IMG/VR virus record: IMGVR_UViG_3300025645_000143
Span: 1 to 43,250 of that record
Strand: one strand, 5' to 3'
From: a virus
Length of the DNA stretch: 43,250 bases
Shown here piece after piece: positions 31,065 to 38,085 of this stretch. The translations under genes were made by a program, and so were the position numbers. Every line of letters starts with the position of its first letter. The stretch's first letter is position 1. The notes beneath the pieces are model-generated. The model was not told where the DNA came from. It saw nothing but the letters and a program-made list of their open reading frames with translations, and did no database searches.

Positions 31065-31775
31065 ATGTCAATTCCATACACTACCACAGCGTCAATGCCT
31101 CTTTCATCGGGCGTAAAAGTCCTCGTTTATTCAAATGCTGGAATCGGCAAAACAATGCTCTGCGCAACCGCTCCCTGCCCTCTCATCATATCGGCAGAGT
31201 CAGGTCTTCTGTCACTGACTCCCAAAAATATCGAAAGAGTATTTGGAGCGAATACGCCTGGCATTTGTTACGATATCCCTGTGGCTCCGATTTCATCAAT
31301 TAGAGATCTTGAGGAGGTTTACAACATGCTCAAGGCTGGAACTCAAATCAAAACAGCATGTTTGGATTCTCTCAGCGAAATTGCAGAGGTTTGTCTGAGA
31401 AATGCAATGGCGACAAATAACGATGGGCGAGCAGCCTATGGCGACATGTCAACCGAGATCATTTCATGGTGTAAAAAGTTTCGAGACTTGCCGAACATTC
31501 ATTGCTATTTTTCTTCCAAACAAGGATTCTCGGAGGATTCGCGAAAAAACGGACCGTCACTACCTGGCAGAGTCCTCGACAGAGAGCTGCCTTATTTGTT
31601 CGATGAAGTTCTTCAACTCGATCTTTATGAACAAGAAGGAAGCTTACCACAAAGATTTTTGAGGACTTCGCCGGACCTTAAAAACTACGCGAAAGACCGT
31701 TCTGGCGCACTCGACCCGAACGGCGAGCGAGCAAATTTAACATATTTGTTTGACAAAATCTCAAACCCGAATTAA
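31065..31775 (+). CDS. AAA_24-type phage nucleotide-binding protein
   Basis: From ATG 31065 the product is 236 aa. It has Walker A VYSNAGIGKTMLCATAP (21-37), a Walker B-like KTACLDSLSEIAE and a sensor region IHCYFSSKQGF. This is the 'phage nucleotide-binding protein' family (RecA-like AAA_24), commonly found with a DUF669 partner. It may load or remodel single-strand binding or recombination proteins. The start was placed at 31065 because the longer frame overlaps the upstream gene by 170 bases. Confidence 0.9.
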   Translation: MSIPYTTTASMPLSSGVKVLVYSNAGIGKTMLCATAPCPLIISAESGLLSLTPKNIERVFGANTPGICYDIPVAPISSIRDLEEVYNMLKAGTQIKTACLDSLSEIAEVCLRNAMATNNDGRAAYGDMSTEIISWCKKFRDLPNIHCYFSSKQGFSEDSRKNGPSLPGRVLDRELPYLFDEVLQLDLYEQEGSLPQRFLRTSPDLKNYAKDRSGALDPNGERANLTYLFDKISNPN

Positions 31776-31828
31776 TTCTCCAACGTCAACAAGACGACAA
31801 CCAAAAACCAAAACCAAAACTAAAAAAT

Positions 31829-32587
31829 ATGAATTCACTTCAAAATTTTAATCCTGCGGAGATCACTCCGACAGTCATGGACCTAATCCCGAACGGGTGG
31901 TATGATTGCGAAATTGTGGAAGTAAACCTCAAGCCGACAAAAGGACCAGGCGACAACGAGCGCCTGTCCTTCCGTTTTAAAATCATCGGCGAGCAGTTCA
32001 CGAACCGACAATTTTATTCCGGCCTGAACGTCAAAAATTCCAACGCTCAGGCGCAGGAATATGCGCAGAAGGATTTATCGGCGATCTGCCACGCGACTGG
32101 CGTAATGTCATTCGCAAATGCAGGAGTTGAGCAGTTTGTCGGCAAAAATTTGCAGGTTCTCGTTGGGACTGGGAAAACATCAAAAGCATATCCCGATCCT
32201 CAAAATGAGGGCAAAGGTTACAAGGCGATTAAAGGCGCTGGGGTTGCAGTGGTTCCTCCTGCATTTGCCGCTCCTGCTCCTGTGGTAGCCGCTCCTGCGA
32301 CTCCTGTGGCGGCTCCTGTGGCTCCTCCTGTTGTTACGGCTAGCCCTATCGACTCAGCAATTGCTGATGGATGGCTGGCTCACCCGCAATCACCTGGTTA
32401 TTTTTACAAAGGTTCGGATGTTATTTTAGAGGCTGATCTTGTGGCTCGTTATCCTGCGGTTCCTGCGGTTCCTGTTGCTCCTGCCGCTCCAGAAGTCCCT
32501 GTTGTTCCACCTGCGCCACCTGCTCCAGAAGTCCCTGTTGTTCCAGCAGAGACGACAGGAGCCAAACCACCTTGGGTCAATCCATAA
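31829..32587 (+). CDS. DUF669-like ssDNA-binding protein with Pro/Ala/Val-rich linkers
   Basis: The 252-aa protein has an N-terminal OB-like DUF669 domain (PNGWYDCEIVEVNLKPTKGP, LSFRFKIIGEQFTNRQFY and DLSAICHATGV). Residues 145-180 and 205-245 are Pro/Ala/Val repeats (APVVAAPATPVAAPVAPP). Between them is a short module IADGWLAHPQSPGYFYKGS, a GYF-like or similar mini-domain. A 24-base segment encoding APEVPVVP is directly repeated in the DNA. It probably binds DNA with the AAA ATPase next to it. A terminator follows at 32622. Confidence 0.8.
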   Translation: MNSLQNFNPAEITPTVMDLIPNGWYDCEIVEVNLKPTKGPGDNERLSFRFKIIGEQFTNRQFYSGLNVKNSNAQAQEYAQKDLSAICHATGVMSFANAGVEQFVGKNLQVLVGTGKTSKAYPDPQNEGKGYKAIKGAGVAVVPPAFAAPAPVVAAPATPVAAPVAPPVVTASPIDSAIADGWLAHPQSPGYFYKGSDVILEADLVARYPAVPAVPVAPAAPEVPVVPPAPPAPEVPVVPAETTGAKPPWVNP

Positions 32588-32621
32588 GTTTTTATCGCTA
32601 CTGCTAAACAGTTGATAAAAC

Positions 32622-32651
32622 AAGCCTGTCCTTTGAAAAGAGGACGGGCTT
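32622..32651 (+). terminator. Hairpin terminator after the DUF669 gene
   Basis: AAGCCTGTCCT (32622-32632) pairs with AGGACGGGCTT (32641-32651) with one T-G wobble and an 8-base loop. The following bases TTTCT form a short U-tract. It would reduce expression of the downstream recombination genes relative to the ATPase/DUF669 pair. Confidence 0.75.
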
Positions 32652-32674
32652 TCTGGGCGTAACCACTTAAAATT

Positions 32675-32887
32675 ATGGAAAACATGAACACAATCCACAT
32701 ACCAACAATCGAAGGCGAAACTGAGCAAGAGCAACGCCGTCGCGCTGCTCTTGCCATCACGCACGCTTTGGCCGAAAATGAAAATCTTCGCTGCGAAGTT
32801 GCTGCGCTCCTTGGCGTTGAGTCAGACAGGCTTATGTGGCGCAATCAATCAGCCCCTCAGACGATCCAATGCTTCACTGCACTCTAG
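32675..32887 (+). CDS. Small hypothetical protein
   Basis: The 70-aa acidic protein has IEGETEQEQRRRAALAITHA and NLRCEVAALLGVE, mostly helical. It lies after the terminator and before the winged-helix gene. The A-rich leader (ACTTAAAATT before ATG) matches those of nearby genes. Function unknown. Confidence 0.6.
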   Translation: MENMNTIHIPTIEGETEQEQRRRAALAITHALAENENLRCEVAALLGVESDRLMWRNQSAPQTIQCFTAL

Positions 32888-32889
32888 AG

Positions 32890-33195
32890 ATGAGCGATCA
32901 GAAAAAGAAAGATGCCTTGCTAATCATTGAAACGCTCAAAAGAGCTGAGATCGCAGGCATATCAACTCTTTCTCAAATGACAGTTCTCTCATGGATCGCT
33001 GCGAAGGGAGGCTTGAGGAATAAAGAGCTTTTGAGATGCACAGGTATTAAAAAGCAATCGATTTCCACAATCTGCGACAGGTTGGCAATGTTGGGTTTGA
33101 TATCATCAGACAAAATTTACAGCCACAAAAGATTTGAGATGTTTTTAAATCTCACGCCAGCAGGCAGAGAGGCTACTGAAAGAATTTGTTTATGA
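32890..33195 (+). CDS. MarR-like winged-helix protein
   Basis: From ATG 32890 (101 aa) it contains QMTVLSWIAAKGGLRNKELL, RCTGIKKQSISTICDRLAML and GLISSDKIYSHKRFEMFLNL, a winged helix-turn-helix with a recognition helix in QSISTICDRL and a wing that ends LTPAGRE, as in MarR/PadR-type regulators. The earlier GTG start at 32836 would overlap the upstream gene. It may regulate the recombination/modification operon that follows it with ATGA couplings. Confidence 0.78.
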   Translation: MSDQKKKDALLIIETLKRAEIAGISTLSQMTVLSWIAAKGGLRNKELLRCTGIKKQSISTICDRLAMLGLISSDKIYSHKRFEMFLNLTPAGREATERICL

Positions 33196-33542
33196 ATCCT
33201 AAAGAACAACGAATTGCGATTGCTGACGCTTGTGGTTGGAAAGGACCAGAACACAAGGAAGTCAAAAAGCATGTCGCTACTTGGACCAAGCCTGAAATTT
33301 GGTTCATGCACCCTAATGGGTTATTGAAATGGATAAACGACATCCCCGACTACCTCAACGACCTCAACGCCATGCACGAAGCGGAGAAGCTGCTGCGTAA
33401 AGTGATTTATCCAACTGACACGGACACCATCATCGGTGACAGGATGCACAATTACGTGGAACTACTAAACTACGAGTTAGACGCAACCGCCGCCCGACGC
33501 GCCGAGGCATTCCTTAAAACTTTGAACCTCTGGAAAGAATGA
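33192..33542 (+). CDS. Phage ABA sandwich domain protein
   Basis: From ATG 33192 (overlapping the upstream stop as ATGA) the product is 116 aa. It carries the typical signature of the Phage_ABA_S family: IADACGWK early, IPDYLNDLNAMHEAEKLL in the middle and ATAARRAEAFLKTLNLW at the end. The family is widespread in phages next to nucleases and helicases. Its role is not known. Confidence 0.85.
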   Translation: MNPKEQRIAIADACGWKGPEHKEVKKHVATWTKPEIWFMHPNGLLKWINDIPDYLNDLNAMHEAEKLLRKVIYPTDTDTIIGDRMHNYVELLNYELDATAARRAEAFLKTLNLWKE

Positions 33543-34381
33543 TTGCCATAAAAACACTTCAAGCTATCGACGAAGCAATCCAGGATCAAACTGATACCGA
33601 ACATCGTGGGCATCTCGGCGCGTCTGGCATCGGTGAAGAATGTAAAAGAAAAACTTGGTACCAATGGCGCTGGGCAAAGAAACAATCATTTTGTTCACGC
33701 ATGCTGCGCCTTTTCTCCCGTGGACATTATGAGGAACCTCGATTTGTGGAATATCTCAAAATGATCGGTTGCGAGTATTGGGACACTGACCCAGCGACAG
33801 GGAAGCAATGGAAAATCTCAGGTCACAAAGGCCACTTTGGTGGAAGCTGCGACGGCATCGGAGTGGGACTTCCCGAACTCCCGCCAGGTGAGAAATTCTT
33901 AGGTGAGTTCAAAACGAAATCATATAAATACTGGAAAGGACTTTTAGAGAATGGGATGGTCAGCGAGGAACCCAAGCACTATGCACAGATGCAAGTTTAC
34001 ATGGGTAAGCTTGGTTTGAAATACGGGCTTTATATGGTTGTGAATAAAAACACAGATGCTCTCTATGCTGAGATAGTGCAATTTGACGAAAGGGAATTTG
34101 ATAAGCAAATTGAAACATCAATTGAAATTATCGATTCAAAGTTGCCTCCACAAAGAATTTCAATTCGACCTTCACGAATGAAATGTGGCCCCAAATGGTG
34201 TGCCTATCGAGACGTTTGCCACTTTGAAGCAATCCCAGACAAGAACTGTCGAACTTGCGAACACTCAAAACCGATTGATGGCGGGATCTGGTTGTGTGAA
34301 AAATACAATTATCAATTGGCAAAAGAAGAGCAGTTAAAAGGCTGTGCAAGTTATGAGATGAAGAAAGGATTTAACGAATGA
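33539..34381 (+). CDS. PD-(D/E)XK nuclease with Fe-S-like cysteines and a C-terminal Cys module
   Basis: The 280-aa protein is a Cas4/RecB-type nuclease: GSCDGIG (D105), GEFKTK (E123-x-K125), HYAQMQVYM (Q-x-x-x-Y motif near 147-155). One early Cys (C35 in EECKRKTWYQW) plus C216, C221 and C227 (KCGPKWCAYRDVC) fit the four ligands of an Fe-S cluster that staples the fold. The last 50 residues add C237-x2-C240-x12-C253-x15-C269, almost identical in spacing to the end of the Mom-like protein downstream. Expected role: end resection or recombination. It is coupled by ATGA to both neighbours. Confidence 0.88.
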   Translation: MIAIKTLQAIDEAIQDQTDTEHRGHLGASGIGEECKRKTWYQWRWAKKQSFCSRMLRLFSRGHYEEPRFVEYLKMIGCEYWDTDPATGKQWKISGHKGHFGGSCDGIGVGLPELPPGEKFLGEFKTKSYKYWKGLLENGMVSEEPKHYAQMQVYMGKLGLKYGLYMVVNKNTDALYAEIVQFDEREFDKQIETSIEIIDSKLPPQRISIRPSRMKCGPKWCAYRDVCHFEAIPDKNCRTCEHSKPIDGGIWLCEKYNYQLAKEEQLKGCASYEMKKGFNE

Positions 34382-35124
34382 ACAATAAAGAAAAATTTGA
34401 ACCATGGCTGATGCAAGGTGATTGCATTGAAAAGATGAAAGAGATTCCTGATGGATTGGTTGATATGGTTTTGACTGATCCACCCTATGGAACGACTGCT
34501 TGCAAGTGGGATAGTGTGATTCCTTTCGAGCCTATGTGGGAGCAGCTTAAGCGGGTGATAAAGCCTAACGGGGCTATTGTTATGACTGCTTCTCAGCCGT
34601 TTACTTCAGCTCTTGTTATGTCAAATGTGAAGCAGTTTAGGTATTGCTGGGTTTGGGAGAAAAACAAGGCCACGGGACACTTAAACGCAAAGAAGAGGCC
34701 AATGGTCGCGCATGAAGATATTGTTGTGTTTTGCGAAATACCAGCAACATATTACCCGCAGGGGCTTGTTAAGAAAAAACAGCCTACAATCTCAAAAGGC
34801 GGCAGGGGAAAAAAGGGGCTCGGAAGTAGCGGGGATGTTTATGGGCTTGCGGTAAAGGACGCGATACAGACTCATTCTGGATACCCAAGATCAGTGATTA
34901 ACATTGGTGTTGATATGAAGGCTGAATATCACCCAACACAAAAGCCAGTCGCCCTAATGGAGTATCTAATCAAGACCTACACCAACGAAGGTGAGATAGT
35001 CTTAGATTTCACAATGGGATCTGGGACTACTGGCGTTGCTTGTAAGAATCTCTCAAGAAAATTCATAGGTATCGAAAGAGATGAAACCTATTTCAAACTC
35101 GCATCTGATAGAATCAACGAATGA
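34378..35124 (+). CDS. DNA methyltransferase, beta-type N6-adenine/N4-cytosine
   Basis: The 248-aa protein has catalytic DPPYGTTACKWD (DPPY at 34-37) first and the SAM-binding motif DFTMGSGTTGVAC near 215-228, the order of beta-class methyltransferases. It lacks an obvious restriction partner, so it is probably an orphan enzyme protecting phage DNA or changing regulation. It is joined by ATGA overlaps to the nuclease upstream and the helicase downstream. Confidence 0.92.
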   Translation: MNNKEKFEPWLMQGDCIEKMKEIPDGLVDMVLTDPPYGTTACKWDSVIPFEPMWEQLKRVIKPNGAIVMTASQPFTSALVMSNVKQFRYCWVWEKNKATGHLNAKKRPMVAHEDIVVFCEIPATYYPQGLVKKKQPTISKGGRGKKGLGSSGDVYGLAVKDAIQTHSGYPRSVINIGVDMKAEYHPTQKPVALMEYLIKTYTNEGEIVLDFTMGSGTTGVACKNLSRKFIGIERDETYFKLASDRINE

Positions 35125-36809
35125 CCCCAAGAGACTATCAGATCGAAGCAATTGATTCTCTTTTTTCCTACTGGGCAGAGCATACGGGAAACCCTGTCAT
35201 CTGTCAGCCCACAGGCACCGGGAAAAGTATTGTGATCGCTGGCTTCTGCTGTAAGGCCTTGAAGCAGTTCCCATTCACAAGAATTCTTGTGCTTACTCAT
35301 GTGAAGGAATTGATTCAGCAGAATTATGAAAAACTCCTGGCAATGTGGCCACAAGCGCCAGCAGGGATCTATTCGGCAGGGTTGAAACGTAAAGACATTG
35401 GGAAAAATATCATCTTCGGCGGTATCGGTTCAGTCTGCAATAACGAGCAAAATTTTGGTCATGTCGATCTCATTCTTATTGATGAATGCCACACAGTCAG
35501 CCCGAAACAGCAAACGCAATATCGAAAGACAATTGCAAGACTCACAGAAGTGAATCCTTCTTTGAAAGTCGCAGGTCTAACAGCAACCCCTTATCGACTA
35601 GGCCAAGGTATGATTATTGAAGAGGACGGGATTTTCACAGACATCTGTTGTGAGCAAACAAGCCTCGAAAGATTCAATGAGTTTTTTGATGAGGGATATC
35701 TATGTCCACTTATCCCTCGCGCAACTGAAACCCAAATTGATACCTCAAAAGTCAAATTGACGGCAGGCGATTTTAATAAAAAGCAACTTGTTGAAGCTGT
35801 CGATAAGGAATCAATCACCCGTGCAGCAGTTGAAGAAATGATCAAATCTGGGAGAGATAGAAACAGTTGGTTGATCTTTGCGGCAGGTATTGAGCATACC
35901 GAACACATTGCAGAAATGTTGAATGAAAGCGGAATTGATGCTGTGGCAGTTCATTCAAAGAGCGGCGATGCTGTTAGGGATGAAGCAACGGCAGCTTTCA
36001 AAGCAGGCGATATTCGCGCACTTGTAAACAACGGAGTTTTCACAACAGGTTTCGATCATCCTGGCCTTGATTTGATAGGAGTTCTAAGGCCAACTCAATC
36101 GCCTGGTTTATGGGTTCAAATCTTAGGAAGAGGAACCCGCACCGATTACGCTCAAGGATTCGATCTATCAACAAAAGAAGGAAGACTAAGCGCGATTGCT
36201 GCCAGTCCAAAAAAGAATTGCTTAGTTCTCGATTTCGCAGGCAACACAAAACGACTTGGGCCAATTAATGACCCGCAGAAGCCGAAAAAAAGAGGGAAAG
36301 GACCACCAGGTGAGATGCCTGCAAAACTTTGCGAATGCGGAACTTTTAACTATTGCTCTGCTAGAGTTTGTGTCGCTTGCGGTAAGGCTTTTGAGATCTC
36401 TGTGAAGTTTGGCTCACAAGCTGGCAGCGATGCTTTGATCGCCAAGCTGGGAGCATCTGAAACAGAGGATCAACCTGTGACAGAATGGTTTGATGTTGAA
36501 AATACAACCTATTCAAAATTCACTCCTTGGAATAGAAGGCCAACTCTCAGAGGATTAAAAGCTTCCAATCTTAGAGTGGCATATAATTGCGGCTTACGAT
36601 CATTTTCCGAACACATTCGGCTTGAGCAAGACAAGTGCAAACCTTTCGCTAGAAGATGGTGGAATGATTCTTGCGAGGATGAAACGCCTTTGCCTGAGAC
36701 AGTTGATGAAGCCTGCGCCTATTCTCCGAAACTGAAAGAAGTAAAAAGAATAAAGGTTTGGATCAATCGGAAACACCCAGAAATTTTACACAGAGAATTT
36801 AAAGAATGA
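35121..36809 (+). CDS. DEAD/H-box (SF2) helicase with C-terminal zinc ribbon
   Basis: The 562-aa protein has Q-motif-like RDYQIEAI, Walker A CQPTGTGKSIV (29-39), DECH (LILIDECHTV), motif III AGLTATPYRLG and motif VI QILGRGTRTDYA. After the helicase core there is a zinc ribbon CECG...CSARVCVACG near 390-415. Similar SF2 helicases occur in phage replication or recombination modules. It lies between the methyltransferase and Mom-like genes, all with ATGA couplings. Confidence 0.92.
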   Translation: MTPRDYQIEAIDSLFSYWAEHTGNPVICQPTGTGKSIVIAGFCCKALKQFPFTRILVLTHVKELIQQNYEKLLAMWPQAPAGIYSAGLKRKDIGKNIIFGGIGSVCNNEQNFGHVDLILIDECHTVSPKQQTQYRKTIARLTEVNPSLKVAGLTATPYRLGQGMIIEEDGIFTDICCEQTSLERFNEFFDEGYLCPLIPRATETQIDTSKVKLTAGDFNKKQLVEAVDKESITRAAVEEMIKSGRDRNSWLIFAAGIEHTEHIAEMLNESGIDAVAVHSKSGDAVRDEATAAFKAGDIRALVNNGVFTTGFDHPGLDLIGVLRPTQSPGLWVQILGRGTRTDYAQGFDLSTKEGRLSAIAASPKKNCLVLDFAGNTKRLGPINDPQKPKKRGKGPPGEMPAKLCECGTFNYCSARVCVACGKAFEISVKFGSQAGSDALIAKLGASETEDQPVTEWFDVENTTYSKFTPWNRRPTLRGLKASNLRVAYNCGLRSFSEHIRLEQDKCKPFARRWWNDSCEDETPLPETVDEACAYSPKLKEVKRIKVWINRKHPEILHREFKE

Positions 36810-37654
36810 AAAAAGATTACACAGTCCGACAGATTACCCGGGCAGATTGTGAGCGATTCATCCTCCACATCCACTACGCGAAGCGATGGCCCAGTATCAG
36901 CTACGCTTATGGACTCTTCCATTGTGAAGACCTTGTTGGGTGCATCACCTATGGGTCTCCTGCAAGCCCTCCGGCACGCACTGGACTTGCAGGGCCAGAG
37001 ATGGCAAAACACGTCTTGGAACTCAACAGGCTTTGCCTTGGGGCAAACCTCAAAAATGAAGCAAGTTTCCTCATCTCCAAAAGTCTGAAACTTCTCCCAC
37101 CAGAAAGAATTATTCTGAGCTTCGCGGATAAATCCAAGGGGCACACCGGCACATTCTACCAAGCGGCAAATTTTCTCTACCTTGGCCTATCCGCTAAACG
37201 GACTGATTGGGCTATCAAAGGGAAAGAACACCTCCACGGTATCACAATCGCGGATGAGTTCCGAGGAGTCCCAAACCGTGCTGCCGCCGTTCGTGAGAAA
37301 TATGGAGATGACTTCTATCTGAAACCGAGACCCAGAAAACACCGATACATTTATCTTGTGGGTTCTAAAAAATGGAAGCGCGACACAAAGAAGCTTATCA
37401 GATACAAAGAAGAGAAATATCCAAAAACAAACAAAATGAAAAAAACACTTACAGAAGAACAACTAGAAAGCCTTGAGAACGTATTCCAAACAACTTTATC
37501 TTTGGCGATTGAGAAGATGGGCTTGAACAGATCTTGCCTTTCCTGCGCCAATTTTGACGAAGGAAAAGAGCTTTGCGACCTTGCAAACAAAAGGCCTCCA
37601 GCTCGCACCATCGTTGAAGGATGTGATTCATTCACGACCAACGAGCCTTTTTAA
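36806..37654 (+). CDS. mom: Mom-like DNA hypermodification protein fused to a C-terminal Cys module
   Basis: The 282-aa protein resembles phage Mu Mom, a GNAT-fold enzyme that converts adenine to N6-methylcarbamoyl adenine and blocks restriction. Visible traits: H23-Y24 in ILHIHYAKRWPS, LVGCITYGSP, HVLELNRLCLG and SFADKSKGHTGTFYQAANF (D108 and GHTG 112-115). Residues 211-282 form an extra domain with C244-x2-C247-x9-C257-x15-C273, absent from Mu Mom (231 aa). This domain begins with Met211, so it could have been a separate gene. It ends the ATGA-linked nuclease-methyltransferase-helicase run. No Com-like activator is seen. Confidence 0.85.
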   Translation: MKKDYTVRQITRADCERFILHIHYAKRWPSISYAYGLFHCEDLVGCITYGSPASPPARTGLAGPEMAKHVLELNRLCLGANLKNEASFLISKSLKLLPPERIILSFADKSKGHTGTFYQAANFLYLGLSAKRTDWAIKGKEHLHGITIADEFRGVPNRAAAVREKYGDDFYLKPRPRKHRYIYLVGSKKWKRDTKKLIRYKEEKYPKTNKMKKTLTEEQLESLENVFQTTLSLAIEKMGLNRSCLSCANFDEGKELCDLANKRPPARTIVEGCDSFTTNEPF

Positions 37655-37693
37655 TTTGACCTATGGCAACATATATGAAAGAAATCACCTGAC

Positions 37694-38005
37694 ATGAAAA
37701 AGGAAAAAGAACGAAAGCTTAAGAATGGTGTTTTGCATCCTGCTGAAAAATCTATCTCTGGCGAGCTATGGCTCGTCGCTGACAAGCTCAAGAAACGTCT
37801 GCGCAGGAATCCTGCGAGATTTGAATTCAGGGCAGCAGTTGCGAAAGAGAAAAGAGATTTCAACCATGAGAGCGTTTCTTATCAATGGTTTTTATGGAGG
37901 AAATTTCACGGCATTATAGGCCACTCTTCAAATAGATATCCGAAAAGGGGAACCTTTAAACCATCTGCCAAAACTGTCGAAAGACTTAAGACAAAAAAGA
38001 AATAA
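37694..38005 (+). CDS. Basic hypothetical protein
   Basis: The 103-aa protein is strongly basic (MKKEKERKLKNGVLHPAEKS, ELWLVADKLKKRLRRNPARF, TVERLKTKKK) with SVSYQWFLWRKFHGIIGHSS in the middle. It may bind nucleic acid. It lies 39 bases after the Mom-like gene and before the structured polymerase leader. A CAACATATATG half-palindrome lies 16-26 bases upstream. No family is identified. Confidence 0.65.
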   Translation: MKKEKERKLKNGVLHPAEKSISGELWLVADKLKKRLRRNPARFEFRAAVAKEKRDFNHESVSYQWFLWRKFHGIIGHSSNRYPKRGTFKPSAKTVERLKTKKK

Positions 38006-38011
38006 CTTTTT

Positions 38012-38082
38012 CCCGCTTGTGAAAGTTGACTCAGGCCTGGCAGCTTGAGAAGAGAACCCAACCGAATCAAGCGGGATTTTTT
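38012..38082 (+). ncRNA. Structured leader RNA before the DNA polymerase gene (candidate attenuator)
   Basis: CCCGCTTG (38012-38019) pairs with CAAGCGGG (38068-38075), closing a 48-base region that holds an inner hairpin CTCAGGC (38030-38036) / GCTTGAG (38043-38049) with loop CTGGCA. The outer 3' arm is followed by A and six T (38077-38082), and ATG 38086 follows at once. This is the layout of a terminator/attenuator or a small cis-regulatory RNA. Its class is not recognised. Confidence 0.65.
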
Positions 38083-38085
38083 ACG

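Noticed and set aside
38026-38085. TTG start of the DNA polymerase
   Set aside because: The added 20 residues fall in the structured leader with terminator-like hairpin; ATG 38086 is the better start.
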